Assembly: GCA_002345575.1 (NCBI GenBank)
Contig: DDVX01000017.1
Location: 1 to 64,000, forward strand
Direction of reading: 5' to 3'
Length of the DNA: 64,000 nt
Origin: Stutzerimonas stutzeri
Lineage (GTDB): Bacteria; Pseudomonadota; Gammaproteobacteria; Pseudomonadales; Pseudomonadaceae
The notes below the pieces were generated by a model. It saw nothing but the letters and a program-made list of their open reading frames with translations. It did not search any database and had not been told where the DNA came from. This document shows positions 1-7,956 of this stretch, in pieces. The position numbers and the translations under genes were made by a program. The stretch's first letter is position 1; each line of letters begins with the position of its first letter.

Positions 1-282
1 GGCTACTTCAGACCATCCCTAGGAACTCAATCCTGGTGGCTGCATACCTGGGGTGGCATATCCTCAGTCACGTGCAGTTCATGGGGGCTAAAACTTACTG
101 CCCGAGCACACAGCGTGGTTCAGTCGCTACTCAATTACGTACGTAGTAAGAATAATCGACTCGGCTTTGAGGGTTTTCCTGTATCACCAAAAGCTAAAGA
201 GTCTTGCCAACGACAGCTAATGGCTGCCTTCAGCCTGTTGCGACAGGCAACTGTTGGCCAATTGCCGCCGGTCGCCAACGAC

Positions 283-465
283 GGCTTTCGGCCGAGGCTG
301 TGTAAAAACGTTGTCGAGTGCGACAGGTACTCAAGACCGAACTGAAAATCGCGCATCTGGGCGAAATCCGCATCTGCTGACGTGCCGATAAATTACAGAT
401 TTCACGTAGATGCGCACACTTCAGTTTTGACGAAGCGTTTCTACACACTCTGGGCCAAAAGCAGT
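283..465. repeat. MITE-like imperfect inverted-repeat element
   Basis: About 180 bp with imperfect terminal inverted repeats. The left arm (283–310) reads GGCTTTCGGCCGAGGCTGTG followed by TAAAAACG. The reverse complement of the right arm (436–464) reads CTGCTTTTGGCCCAGAGTGT followed by GTAGAAACG. The symmetry continues inwards: about 340–370 pairs imperfectly with about 400–430, so almost the whole unit could fold into one long hairpin. It has no coding capacity. A non-autonomous transposable element or a large hairpin relic is the simplest reading. Bases 1–282 hold no gene I can support. Confidence 0.5.
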
Positions 466-494
466 CATAGAGTGTCTGCAAAAGCTGGGGCGAT

Positions 495-1094
495 TCACTC
501 CTCAACTTGTATAAACTGAACACGCACCGGTTTGCTGTCCCCCATGATAATCGGGGCCTTTATCCCATCCTTGTGTAAGGATTTGGCTAGCATTCGGATA
601 TCTATCAGAATATCTGTGATCTTTAGACGCAATCGTTCGCGACCACCAGATCGGACTGTTCCGGACTGATCGATGACAACTTCTTCGATGCGGGAGCGTG
701 TCAGCTGAGCCACCAGGCTAGTGATGTCCTCTCGGTCGAGAGAGACGCCGGCCCAGTTATGGGCGAATTCATTTCGAATTTTCCTCAAAATTTCAAGCGT
801 TTGATATCCGTCTTTGTGTATCAAACCTAGAACGAATGCTGCCTTGATCCTCGCAGAGAAGGTACCCAGCGGAGCGTTGAAGCCATTCACTAGGTCTTTC
901 GCTTGCCGCGCTTCACGCAAGTAGGCGAGTAAAAGCAACCCAAGTGTATCCTCGGCGAAAGCAGCCATGGTTAGGACCATGCTTCTGTCGTCATGCTCAT
1001 GCAGCGACTCAAGCATGCTGTTGAGCTCATCCACAAATGGTTCGTTGTGCGGGTTGGCTGGCGGCTTTGCATAGCCCTTCTTCTCAGATGCCAT
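495..1094 (-). CDS. MltR/DUF4145-like helical protein
   Basis: A 199-residue soluble, mainly helical protein. The pattern 'GTFSARIKAAFVLGLI' followed by 'ILRKIRNEFAHNW' resembles the MltR (mannitol operon repressor) family and related DUF4145-type proteins. The R-N-E-F-A-H stretch is an Rx4H motif of the kind found in HEPN domains. No mannitol operon is nearby, so a role in mannitol regulation is unlikely; a defence or toxin–antitoxin role is an inference from the neighbourhood. The start at 1,094 has an AAGG sequence very close upstream. It is the first of several same-strand genes separated by long non-coding gaps. Family fairly sure, function unknown. Confidence 0.65.
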   Translation of the reverse strand: MASEKKGYAKPPANPHNEPFVDELNSMLESLHEHDDRSMVLTMAAFAEDTLGLLLLAYLREARQAKDLVNGFNAPLGTFSARIKAAFVLGLIHKDGYQTLEILRKIRNEFAHNWAGVSLDREDITSLVAQLTRSRIEEVVIDQSGTVRSGGRERLRLKITDILIDIRMLAKSLHKDGIKAPIIMGDSKPVRVQFIQVEE

Positions 1095-1530
1095 TGCCTT
1101 CTTTCCTTATCAAAATATTGGTGCCGCTATATAGGGACGACCAAAGGGACTTTTTAGCCAGTATTGCGGCACGCCTGAGGGATATCCGTGGATTTCTGGC
1201 AAGTCGAATTCTACGTACATTTCTTAAGCTGCCTAACTGTAAGTAGCCGACGTATGTATCGTAATGATTTTCGCCGTTCATGTCTGATAACGTTCCTTGT
1301 TCATGCATAACGCTTTATATGCTTGAGTGCCGCGCCAAGAACGCGACATGAGGCGAGGACGAAAGGAGACCTGACAAGTATGCACTTTACTGACGAGGCC
1401 ACAGCATGTCATGGTCTGCTTTTGGCCAATAACTGACGCTCAGCCTAAGGAGGCTAGCGACAAAGAATGAGTTCAAAAAGTGTCTAGGAGATACGAGGTG
1501 ATTCCCATTTACACCTGCAAGATTGACCAA

Positions 1531-2436
1531 TCAAAACGCCCCAGTCACCTTGGCCAAATAACGCGCAACCGATCCAATGTGATAATCAGCCATTTCAGAT
1601 TCCTCGCCCCAACCACACTCTACTTCCTCCAGTACCTTTTCATTGATAAGCCACGTAATCGGTATCGGTCGGCCGCTTTTCAGGAAATAGGCCAGTAAAT
1701 AATAGTCCCCACGATCTTGGTGCTTGAGAGCGGACTTCCCTTCACGAGTGACAATCGACCAAAAAAGCTCATCAATCTTGGGAGTCTCTTCGGTGCTAAA
1801 TTCGTGAGGTCTCCCTACTGCACTTTCCCATGCATAATAGGATAAATATGACTGCATATCAGAGACTTGAATGCAGAGCGGTAAAATCTTACTAAGTCTG
1901 TCGTGCAAGCGGTCAACATCGAGTATCGTCTCGCCGTGTATCACATCACCTGAAAGAGGTAAGTGATAGCTATAAAGCTCACGGCAAAAACGTAACTCAT
2001 CAAGCAATCGCACAACCTCTCCATCATAGACACCTATTCTGACGTAATAGTTTTCAATATCTCTAGCCAGTGCGCTATGGGAAATTTCTCTTACTTTATC
2101 CAGCTGGAAATCCGTGTTAAGCAATACATTGGCAGACAGCGCGCTAAACAACGAATAATAACAAGCGTAAAAAGAAAGATTTTTCATTCCTTGGCCGAGC
2201 AGGACTTCTGACTGGGTAAAATAAAGAGCTGCCAGCGAAATTTTTTTTGATGCGAGATAATGTCTAGCTATCCATTCTGCGGTGATAAATGGCTCGTTGA
2301 CTCCTAATATTTTTATTAGTTTCTCGTATTGTGCTCTAGAGAAACGGGCTACATTATCGCTTGGTCGACTGTCTCTTATAGCTGAGAACTCACCGTAATC
2401 TTCTTCGATTTGCTTCAGGATTGATAGTTTTGCCAC
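1531..2436 (-). CDS. uncharacterised HEPN-like protein
   Basis: A 301-residue protein I do not recognise by name. Residues around 75–115 ('FYACYYSLFSALSANVLL') resemble the aromatic helix of HEPN/nucleotidyltransferase-substrate-binding domains. A later R-E-L-Y-S-Y-H is an Rx5H motif, within the Rx4-6H range of HEPN RNases. No signal peptide or membrane segment is seen. The start is GTG at 2,436 with AGGAA seven bases upstream. The gap on its left (1,095–1,530) holds no convincing gene. It sits between an MltR-like gene and a dead HNH-like gene; an anti-phage or toxin role is possible but inferred only from context and the motif. Confidence 0.6.
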   Translation of the reverse strand: MAKLSILKQIEEDYGEFSAIRDSRPSDNVARFSRAQYEKLIKILGVNEPFITAEWIARHYLASKKISLAALYFTQSEVLLGQGMKNLSFYACYYSLFSALSANVLLNTDFQLDKVREISHSALARDIENYYVRIGVYDGEVVRLLDELRFCRELYSYHLPLSGDVIHGETILDVDRLHDRLSKILPLCIQVSDMQSYLSYYAWESAVGRPHEFSTEETPKIDELFWSIVTREGKSALKHQDRGDYYLLAYFLKSGRPIPITWLINEKVLEEVECGWGEESEMADYHIGSVARYLAKVTGAF

Positions 2437-2465
2437 GTTGTATTCCTGTTATGCCGGACAATAGT

Positions 2466-3113
2466 GAAATCGTTAGCCCTTCGGTGCTACGGTACTTCTA
2501 TTGGAGCAACAGCAGCCTATGAAACAGTACCGGGCCATCTTCGATCCGTCTCTTCCATTATTTCGCACGCTTCGATAGAACCAGACATAGAAATCATGGG
2601 TGTCGTCAGTGGCAGTATCGTCCCCCATTACGAACTTTTACAGCGGGACATAGTAGGGAACGGGCATAAGCTTTTGCAGGCATTCCTTTACGGTGTTTGC
2701 TGAGAGCACATCTCCAACCATTGCGCGGCAAAACCTCATCCCATCAAACGACCTATGCACGTGACTGACTGGACTGTCTGCCCTCAAAAAATAGTGTTTG
2801 ATCTTCTCTGATATGCCCATGTAGACCCTCGCGACCTCTTGGTCATTGGTGCCGAGATGTGAGCTATTGCAATAGGTTGCAGATGGTTCTGAACTTACTT
2901 CGTTAGAAGACTTCACGCCAATGACGGATCAGAATTGATGCCCATAACCTCAGTCAGGTGAGCCTGCTCAACTTTGGTAATGGTGACACTGCCTTGGGGC
3001 GGAACATGATCCCAACAAAGAGGGCCGAAAGCTCCACAGATCAGGCAGTACACCTCCTTGAGCTGTGTGTGATGGCGGCGCTCGGTGAGTCCTTTCGTGT
3101 AGTTTCCCATCAC
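2466..3113 (-). pseudogene. decayed HNH-endonuclease-like gene
   Basis: Two overlapping frames make up one broken gene. The 5' part (from GTG 3,113 or ATG 3,110) encodes CxxC followed by 'CWDHVPPQG', as in the zinc-finger/HNH-like proteins that begin with a C-x2-C and D-H motif. It ends at 2,913. The next frame resumes with 'YCNSSHLGTNDQEVARVY' and 'GMRFCRAMVGDVLSA', which look like the C-terminal half of the same family, down to a TAA at 2,638. Beyond that stop the frame still reads protein-like 'FYVWFYRSV'. At least one frameshift (near 2,915–2,950) and one in-frame stop are therefore needed. It is probably non-functional, and the family call is by eye. Confidence 0.5.
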
Positions 3114-3387
3114 TGCCTGCTTTGCGTAAGGTAGGTGCCTCGACCTTAGCAGGTTGCCCCTAAACCGCCCTTGGTTTGTAGGCGCATTGAGAGCCCGCTC
3201 TTGGCCGACTTCCTCCGCTGCCGACCGGCGGGTTCCGACCTATCGCCGCCCTTCGGAACGGCAGAGATTGGGCCAGTAACAGTCATGCAGCGATGTCCGC
3301 TCTCTCGAAGCAGAAGTCAATTGTTATGCGGTATGTGCATAGTTCCTCTTGCTATTGATAATTCGGTCGAGCGTTGATTAGTTCGCC

Positions 3388-4817
3388 CTACTCGATATGG
3401 AGCCCCACTTCGTTGAGGGTGTATTTGATTCTACCTGACGCGCGGCCAGTGCTTAGTATGTTAAGTAAAAGCGAGTCATTTACTCCGCATAATTTTAGAA
3501 GTATAGCTGGGTAGATATTACTAAGTGCGTTGTTTAGTGAGTAGATTTTTCCTAGAAAATCTCCGTAACTTCCTGGCGCACGCTGCCCTCCAAAATGCGA
3601 AATGTCATTACGTCTGTCAGCACATTCGTTACAAAAATCACGAAGTGATTCTGCTGAAAAATTTAACGGCAAAAGCTTTATACATTCAACCAAGCGTTCG
3701 GCGAGAGCGGGCTCGGTAGTATGCTCAAGTTTAGCTTCCAACCATTTTCGATCCTTGGCCAAAGTTATTTGCTCAATGATGCGTTGAGCTTTCAGTTCTA
3801 GCTTCGTCGGAGGTACGTCTTTATTTAGTGTACGATGCAACGATTCGAGCCCCCATATTAGGTTAACAAAACGGTGCTCAACATATAGCTCGACACCTCG
3901 TCGCGTTCCTAAATACAGGCTCATTCCGGGCCCTAATTCCTCCCGCTTAAGTTGCCACTGTTGAAAAAGCTGACCAAATTCTTCTTGAATAATTGGGAAT
4001 GTTAGCAAGCAATTATGGCGTGCGGGCGGAGTGGCTGTGTTTCTAGATCTTAGAAAGTAAAACCTATATGACTTGGTGTTGCTTGCAGCGCGGCCTATTG
4101 TTAGTGATGGCCACTCCATATTATAGTCAGAGCCCGTTAGAATTAAGAAAAAATCCGAGATAGAGAAAAAGTATTTTCTAAGCTCTGATGATGTGCTCTT
4201 GGTTTTTGATAGATATTTAAAGCTGATTTTTCAGTGATGTTTATTGCGTGATTTTTTTGTTTGCCAAACATAGGGGCAAGCAAATCAAATTCTATTGATA
4301 TAGTACTGCTATTTATTAGTGTATATTTTATGTTTTTCTGTGTCTTATGGGTTGCTAGTAGCTTTCTTTTTGTTCTAATCGTCTCTATGGAGCTTAAGCC
4401 TAGCCAGTCCTCAAATCCAGTCAGCGGAATTGAAAGACCGTCGAACATTATCTCCCCTTTCGCTATGGGGAGCGGTTCAGAACCAATTAAGCAACTTGTT
4501 GCTCCATAGTTTTCATAAGAAATCCCACCGAAGGATGCTTTTCCTCCTTTGGTATAGACGTCTGTCAATAACACATACTCGCTTGAGTTTTTTAGCCGGC
4601 CTTCAATATCAGGGCATGAATTGCCCGATCCCACAAAAATTCTGGACATCGGGTGATCCGCTGAAGGTAAATACCCATGCAGCTCTAGGCTTATTTTTCC
4701 GTCATCAGTAATTATCAAATCACCAGCTACTGCTGAATCCGGGACAATGTCGTCCTCAGGAAGAGGCTCGTTCCGCCACCAAAAGTAGCCGCTTTCTTTG
4801 ATCGTATTGTTTTCCAT
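3388..4817 (-). pseudogene. apeA: ApeA-like HEPN anti-phage protein, frameshifted
   Basis: Two adjacent frames belong together. Frame one (4,817 down to 4,143) carries an ApeA N-terminal-type beta domain: 'ESGYFWWRNEP', 'GDLIITDDGKISLELHG', then 'IEGRLKNSSEYVLLTD'. Frame two (3,388–4,119 and open upstream) continues with 'LRKYFFSISDFFLILTGSD' and a C-terminal HEPN-like domain with 'CADRRNDISHFGG', an Rx4H catalytic motif. Adding one T to the five-T run at 4,227–4,231 joins the frames into about 477 residues. The best start is ATG 4,817 with AGG upstream. ApeA proteins are single-gene HEPN-nuclease phage-defence systems. The gene may be dead, phase-variable at the homopolymer, or hit by a sequencing error. 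Confidence 0.65.
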
Positions 4818-4835
4818 AACAAACCTATTTTTCAT

Positions 4836-5120
4836 GTCTGGGTGCTTGTAGGCTTGGCAGGTTACTCAGCGAGGCCTCAAGGTAGCCAGCAAAAAGACTC
4901 ACGTCGACTGTGCTACTGATTGCTCCAACGCGACTAATGCAGGAACAAGGAAGGTCGTTTCGACCTCTCTCATGCTGTGCATTCCTTGACAGGTGGCAGC
5001 GTTCGCCAGCTGACGAAACCAGAAACGCGCTGGTCGTCTGCTTTTGGCCGTTAGCTGCCTCTTACCGGCGACAGCGGGGCGAAGACCGTGGCCAGGTGAA
5101 ACAGCCGTTTCCCGTCGCGA
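4836..5120. other. non-coding gap with recurrent CTGCTTTTGGCC motif
   Basis: No gene is supported here. It contains CTGCTTTTGGCCGTTAGCTG (near 5,038–5,057), one of several related short motifs in the gaps between the minus-strand accessory genes (also near 1,417, 3,270 on the minus strand, and 250). Confidence 0.4.
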
Positions 5121-5351
5121 TTAGCGATCAGAGTCAACAGATATTAGCTGCTGGTCTATCAGAAATTTGAGGGCTTCGATTGGATCAGATGGCGGCAGTG
5201 GATGGTGTTGACGTTCGTATTCCACGATCAGTTTCGCCAATAGTTCCAGCTCGCTGCCCTCTGAGCAGTCGGATTCTGCACCCCAAAGTTGCGTCAAGCG
5301 CGCTAAGGCGGTGGCTAGCTCCTCATCGGAGCGAATCGGCTTTTTGTTAAT
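5121..5351 (-). pseudogene. HigA-like antitoxin fragment
   Basis: An open frame of about 77 codons ending in TAA at 5,121. It reads 'IRSDEELATALARLTQLWGA', then 'LAKLIVEYERQHHPLPPSDP' and 'IEALKFLIDQQ'. This is the N-terminal dimerisation half of HigA-type antitoxins, which normally continues into a helix-turn-helix that is absent here. No ATG, GTG or TTG start lies in frame; the best-placed codon after a GGAGA is ATT (5,349–5,351). No HigB toxin is adjacent. It is probably a relic, though a short product from the rare start cannot be excluded. Confidence 0.5.
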
Positions 5352-5916
5352 AGCGCTGTCTCCTTCATAGATCTGGTTGTAACGCTACCTGCGCTGGCTT
5401 TTGCAAGCCACTGCTATCATCGCGGCCCTCGATAATTCAGCGCGCCGTGCTCTCGTTCTATCGAAGGAGACGCAACGAATCGCTGCAGAATGATGTGGCT
5501 CGATAAATCCTGGGCTCAATAACTGAGTTCAGCATATTATCCGCCGAAGCGCTTGAGGCCATCGACAGCTATTGACTGGTTACTGTATTTCGTGACAACA
5601 GCTGTAAGTCGATAACGACCCGCCCAACGCCGTCCGGCTCCCGTACAGCTCCCTCAGATTGGCAGGCCTGGACAAGGCGTGGCTATCTCGCCCGGCGCGC
5701 AGCCCTTATCGCAGTTTGGTGGCTGGCATGGAGAGTTTCAGGACTGGCGCCGGGCAGCTCAACTGCGCAGTGCGAAATGAGCATCCCGAATGGGCGTCAG
5801 GTGATGCGCATAATTGATTCAGACGATGAACAGAGCGATGTCATATCAAGCACCTACTGCCTATGGTGCCGAACAGCGCTACATTCATGTCATTTTTCGC
5901 ATCTAGAGGTGGCGCT
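5352..5916. other. non-coding stretch
   Basis: About 560 bases with no open frame that resembles a protein and no clear repeat. It must hold the promoter of the ParS/Xre-like antitoxin gene that starts at 5,917. Confidence 0.4.
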
Positions 5917-6387
5917 ATGGATTCCGCGTTTGCTCGTACTCGCAGGGCAGCGGCCGCCCCCCGCAAGCCAACGGAATACCTTCTCCAAAAAAGTGCTGAC
6001 CAGCTCAGTCCTGTCATCGTCTACAGGCTCACGGTCAAAGGCTTTGATCTGAAAGACGTTAAAGACATGCTTGCGATATCTGATCTGTATTCAACCAAGA
6101 AGATCATGAGTCGCATTGTTGGTAAGTCCATCAGGACAATTCAGCGCCAGGGCAGCAGGCAGCCAGCACACCTGAACTCTCAACAGAGCGCCGTTGCTTT
6201 CCAGTACGCGAAGGTGCTGGAGCACGCGATGAATGTGTTCGGCACCCAGAAGCTGGCTGAAGAATGGCTAGGGCGCCCTTGCAAGCACCTGGATGGCGAC
6301 GTGCCGCTGGACGTTATCGACAATCCGTTCGGCTTTCAGGCGGTCGAGGATTATCTGGAACGTATCGAATACGGGGTCTATCAGTGA
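5917..6387 (+). CDS. ParS/Xre/MbcA-type antitoxin (DUF2384)
   Basis: A 156-residue protein with an N-terminal DNA-binding-like helical region and a C-terminal DUF2384 domain ('AKVLEHAMNVFGTQKLAEEW', then 'FGFQAVEDYLERIEYGVY'). Proteins of this family neutralise RES-domain toxins, which degrade or modify NAD+. The ATG at 5,917 is chosen because AGAGGTGG lies just upstream; a longer start at 5,863 lacks such support. Its TGA overlaps the GTG start of the RES toxin gene (GTGA), the standard translational coupling of these pairs. The toxin frame is interrupted three codons later by the ISPpu12-like element, so the antitoxin survives without its toxin. Confidence 0.85.
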   Translation: MDSAFARTRRAAAAPRKPTEYLLQKSADQLSPVIVYRLTVKGFDLKDVKDMLAISDLYSTKKIMSRIVGKSIRTIQRQGSRQPAHLNSQQSAVAFQYAKVLEHAMNVFGTQKLAEEWLGRPCKHLDGDVPLDVIDNPFGFQAVEDYLERIEYGVYQ

Positions 6388-6394
6388 ATTTAAT
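6387..6394. repeat. left copy of 8-bp target-site duplication (AATTTAAT)
   Basis: AATTTAAT directly precedes the element's left inverted repeat and is repeated exactly at 12,236–12,243 after the right inverted repeat. An 8-bp duplication is typical of ISL3-family insertion. Confidence 0.9.
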
Positions 6395-6442
6395 GGGTAT
6401 CCGGATTAAGTGGTTGATGGGCCTTCCAGCCCCATCCAACCC

Positions 6443-7250
6443 TTAGTCCTTCCAGAAGGTTGATAGATCGACACCGAAGTTCTTCTCAGGCTCGGGGAGT
6501 CCCATGTTGTAGGTCATGGTGGCTCTGCCCAGAAACGGGGATTCCTTGACTTGTGGCGCCTTCTTCTTGTGCTTCGTGGTATAGAGCATCCGGGCTCGCA
6601 TTACCTCGAACGAATAGCCCCGGCCATCACGGTTTTTGTCCTTGGCTAGGCGGTTTATCGACTACGTGAAAGCGTTGGTGATCGGGATGTCGGTCTCAAA
6701 GTAGGTCAGCATCTCTTCACGCCAGCCACTGACGGCGCTGACGAGATCCTTCCAAACCTCCTTCTGCCCCTGAGGGATGTTGTCAATCCAGGTGGCGAGA
6801 GCCTGTTCGGCACCACGCCGATTGGTACAGTCCCAGATATGGTAGAAGCGCTCCTTGTGCTCGTAAGCCGCCAAGAGCTGGGGGGAATGCTCCTGTCCAG
6901 GTCTCCATGATGAGCCGTTCGCGGTCTGAAACGTCGTGAGCGCGCTTCAGCAGGATTTTCCGGTCACCTTTGAGGGTCCGGCGCTGATTGGGCTTCAACT
7001 CCTTCCTTAGGCCTTTGCGGATCTTCTCTAAGGCCTCGTTGGCCATGCGCACGACGTGGAACTTATCGACCACGATACGGGCCTGTGGCAGCACCGTCTG
7101 GAAGGCGCGGCGGTAGGGCTTCCACATGTCCATGCTGACGATCTCGACCTGGTGGCGGTTGGCCATGCTCATGAGGCGTCTTGTCACCCTCTCTTGCTGA
7201 CGACCGGGTAGCAGGTCCAGCAGGGTGCGCTCTTCCAGATTGGTTAGGAT
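6443..7250 (-). pseudogene. tnpA: broken ISL3-family transposase
   Basis: Remnant of the element's DDE transposase. Recognisable parts are 'LEERTLLDLLPGRQQERV', 'VDKFHVVRMANEALEKIR', 'AAYEHKERFYHIWDC' and, near the end, 'NRLAKDKNRDGRGYSF', finishing with 'FWKD' and TAA at 6,443. It is damaged in three ways: the N-terminal third is missing or scrambled beyond about 7,250, a frameshift lies near 6,875–6,895, and an in-frame TAG occurs at 6,662–6,664 where the family continues after 'ITNAFT'. It cannot make active transposase. Confidence 0.85.
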
Positions 7251-7381
7251 GCAGCAGAGCCCTTGGCAGCAGTCGTGCATCAGGAACGTACAGCTGGCTC
7301 ATGAAGGCGTGCCGCCTTATCAAGGCCCAGGACGCGCCTATTCCGGAAGTCAAGCATGCGATAGCGAAGACGCTAGGCGAT

Positions 7382-7924
7382 TCAGCGGCGGCGGCTGCCT
7401 GGTTGATGTCGTATTTCCGCCCAAATAAAGAGGGCGACACCGAGGAAGATCCATACGTCCGCTAGGTTGAACGATGGCCAGTGCCACTGGGCATAGTGAA
7501 AATCGAGAAAATCCTCTACGTAGCCTAACCGCAAGCGATCTGCGACATTGCCCAACGCGCCGCCGAGGATCGCACTGAGGGCGAGCCGATAACTCAGTAC
7601 GCGTGGTGAACGCCAAAGCCAGTACACCAGTAATATCGAGATAACCAGGGCCAGTCCGATGAAAAGCGGCTGCTGCCAACCGCCGACATCCGCGAGAAAG
7701 CTGAAGGCCGCCCCCGTATTGTGGCGGTGGACCCAATTGAAGAAGGGTGCGGCAGGCACGCTTTCACCATGCGCTAGCATGGTGCTGGCAAGGTACTTGC
7801 TCGCCTGATCGACAAACAGTAACAGGAGCGAGAGCCACAGCCAGCGCATCGCCTTTCCCGGCTCGTGGGCTTTCTCTGCGAGCCGACTGCCATAAGTAGA
7901 CATATCCCCTTCCTCCTGACCCAA
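7382..7924 (-). CDS. lspA: lipoprotein signal peptidase (LspA)
   Basis: A 180-residue inner-membrane aspartyl peptidase that removes the signal peptide from diacylated prolipoproteins. Four hydrophobic segments are visible. The two catalytic aspartates lie in 'GNVADRL' and 'FNLADVW', matching the family's GNxxDR and FNxAD boxes. It starts at 7,924; a start at 7,903 ('MSTYGSRL') is also possible. It lies 32 bp downstream of lnt on the same strand and is cargo of the ISPpu12-like element, as in ISPpu12 itself. The host should have its own chromosomal copy, so this one is an accessory paralogue, perhaps helping process lipoproteins of metal-efflux systems (inference). Confidence 0.95.
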   Translation of the reverse strand: MGQEEGDMSTYGSRLAEKAHEPGKAMRWLWLSLLLLFVDQASKYLASTMLAHGESVPAAPFFNWVHRHNTGAAFSFLADVGGWQQPLFIGLALVISILLVYWLWRSPRVLSYRLALSAILGGALGNVADRLRLGYVEDFLDFHYAQWHWPSFNLADVWIFLGVALFIWAEIRHQPGSRRR

Positions 7925-7956
7925 TCTAGAATTTGCTCGCTGCTAAATAACAAGCG

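Noticed and set aside
1..282. 3' remnant of the host recA at the left window edge
   Set aside because: No RecA-like coding sequence (ATPase, L2 loop or C-terminus) is present on either strand, so the island end is further left.
1095..5120. Integron cassette array (minus-strand single genes with gaps; GTTATGC and GCCTAAC-like core fragments)
   Set aside because: No gap contains a full attC with paired core sites and inner inverted repeats, and no integron integrase is seen.
7181..7465. Plus-strand small ORF of about 94 codons between tnpA remnant and lspA
   Set aside because: It overlaps the transposase remnant and the lspA 3' end antisense and resembles no protein.
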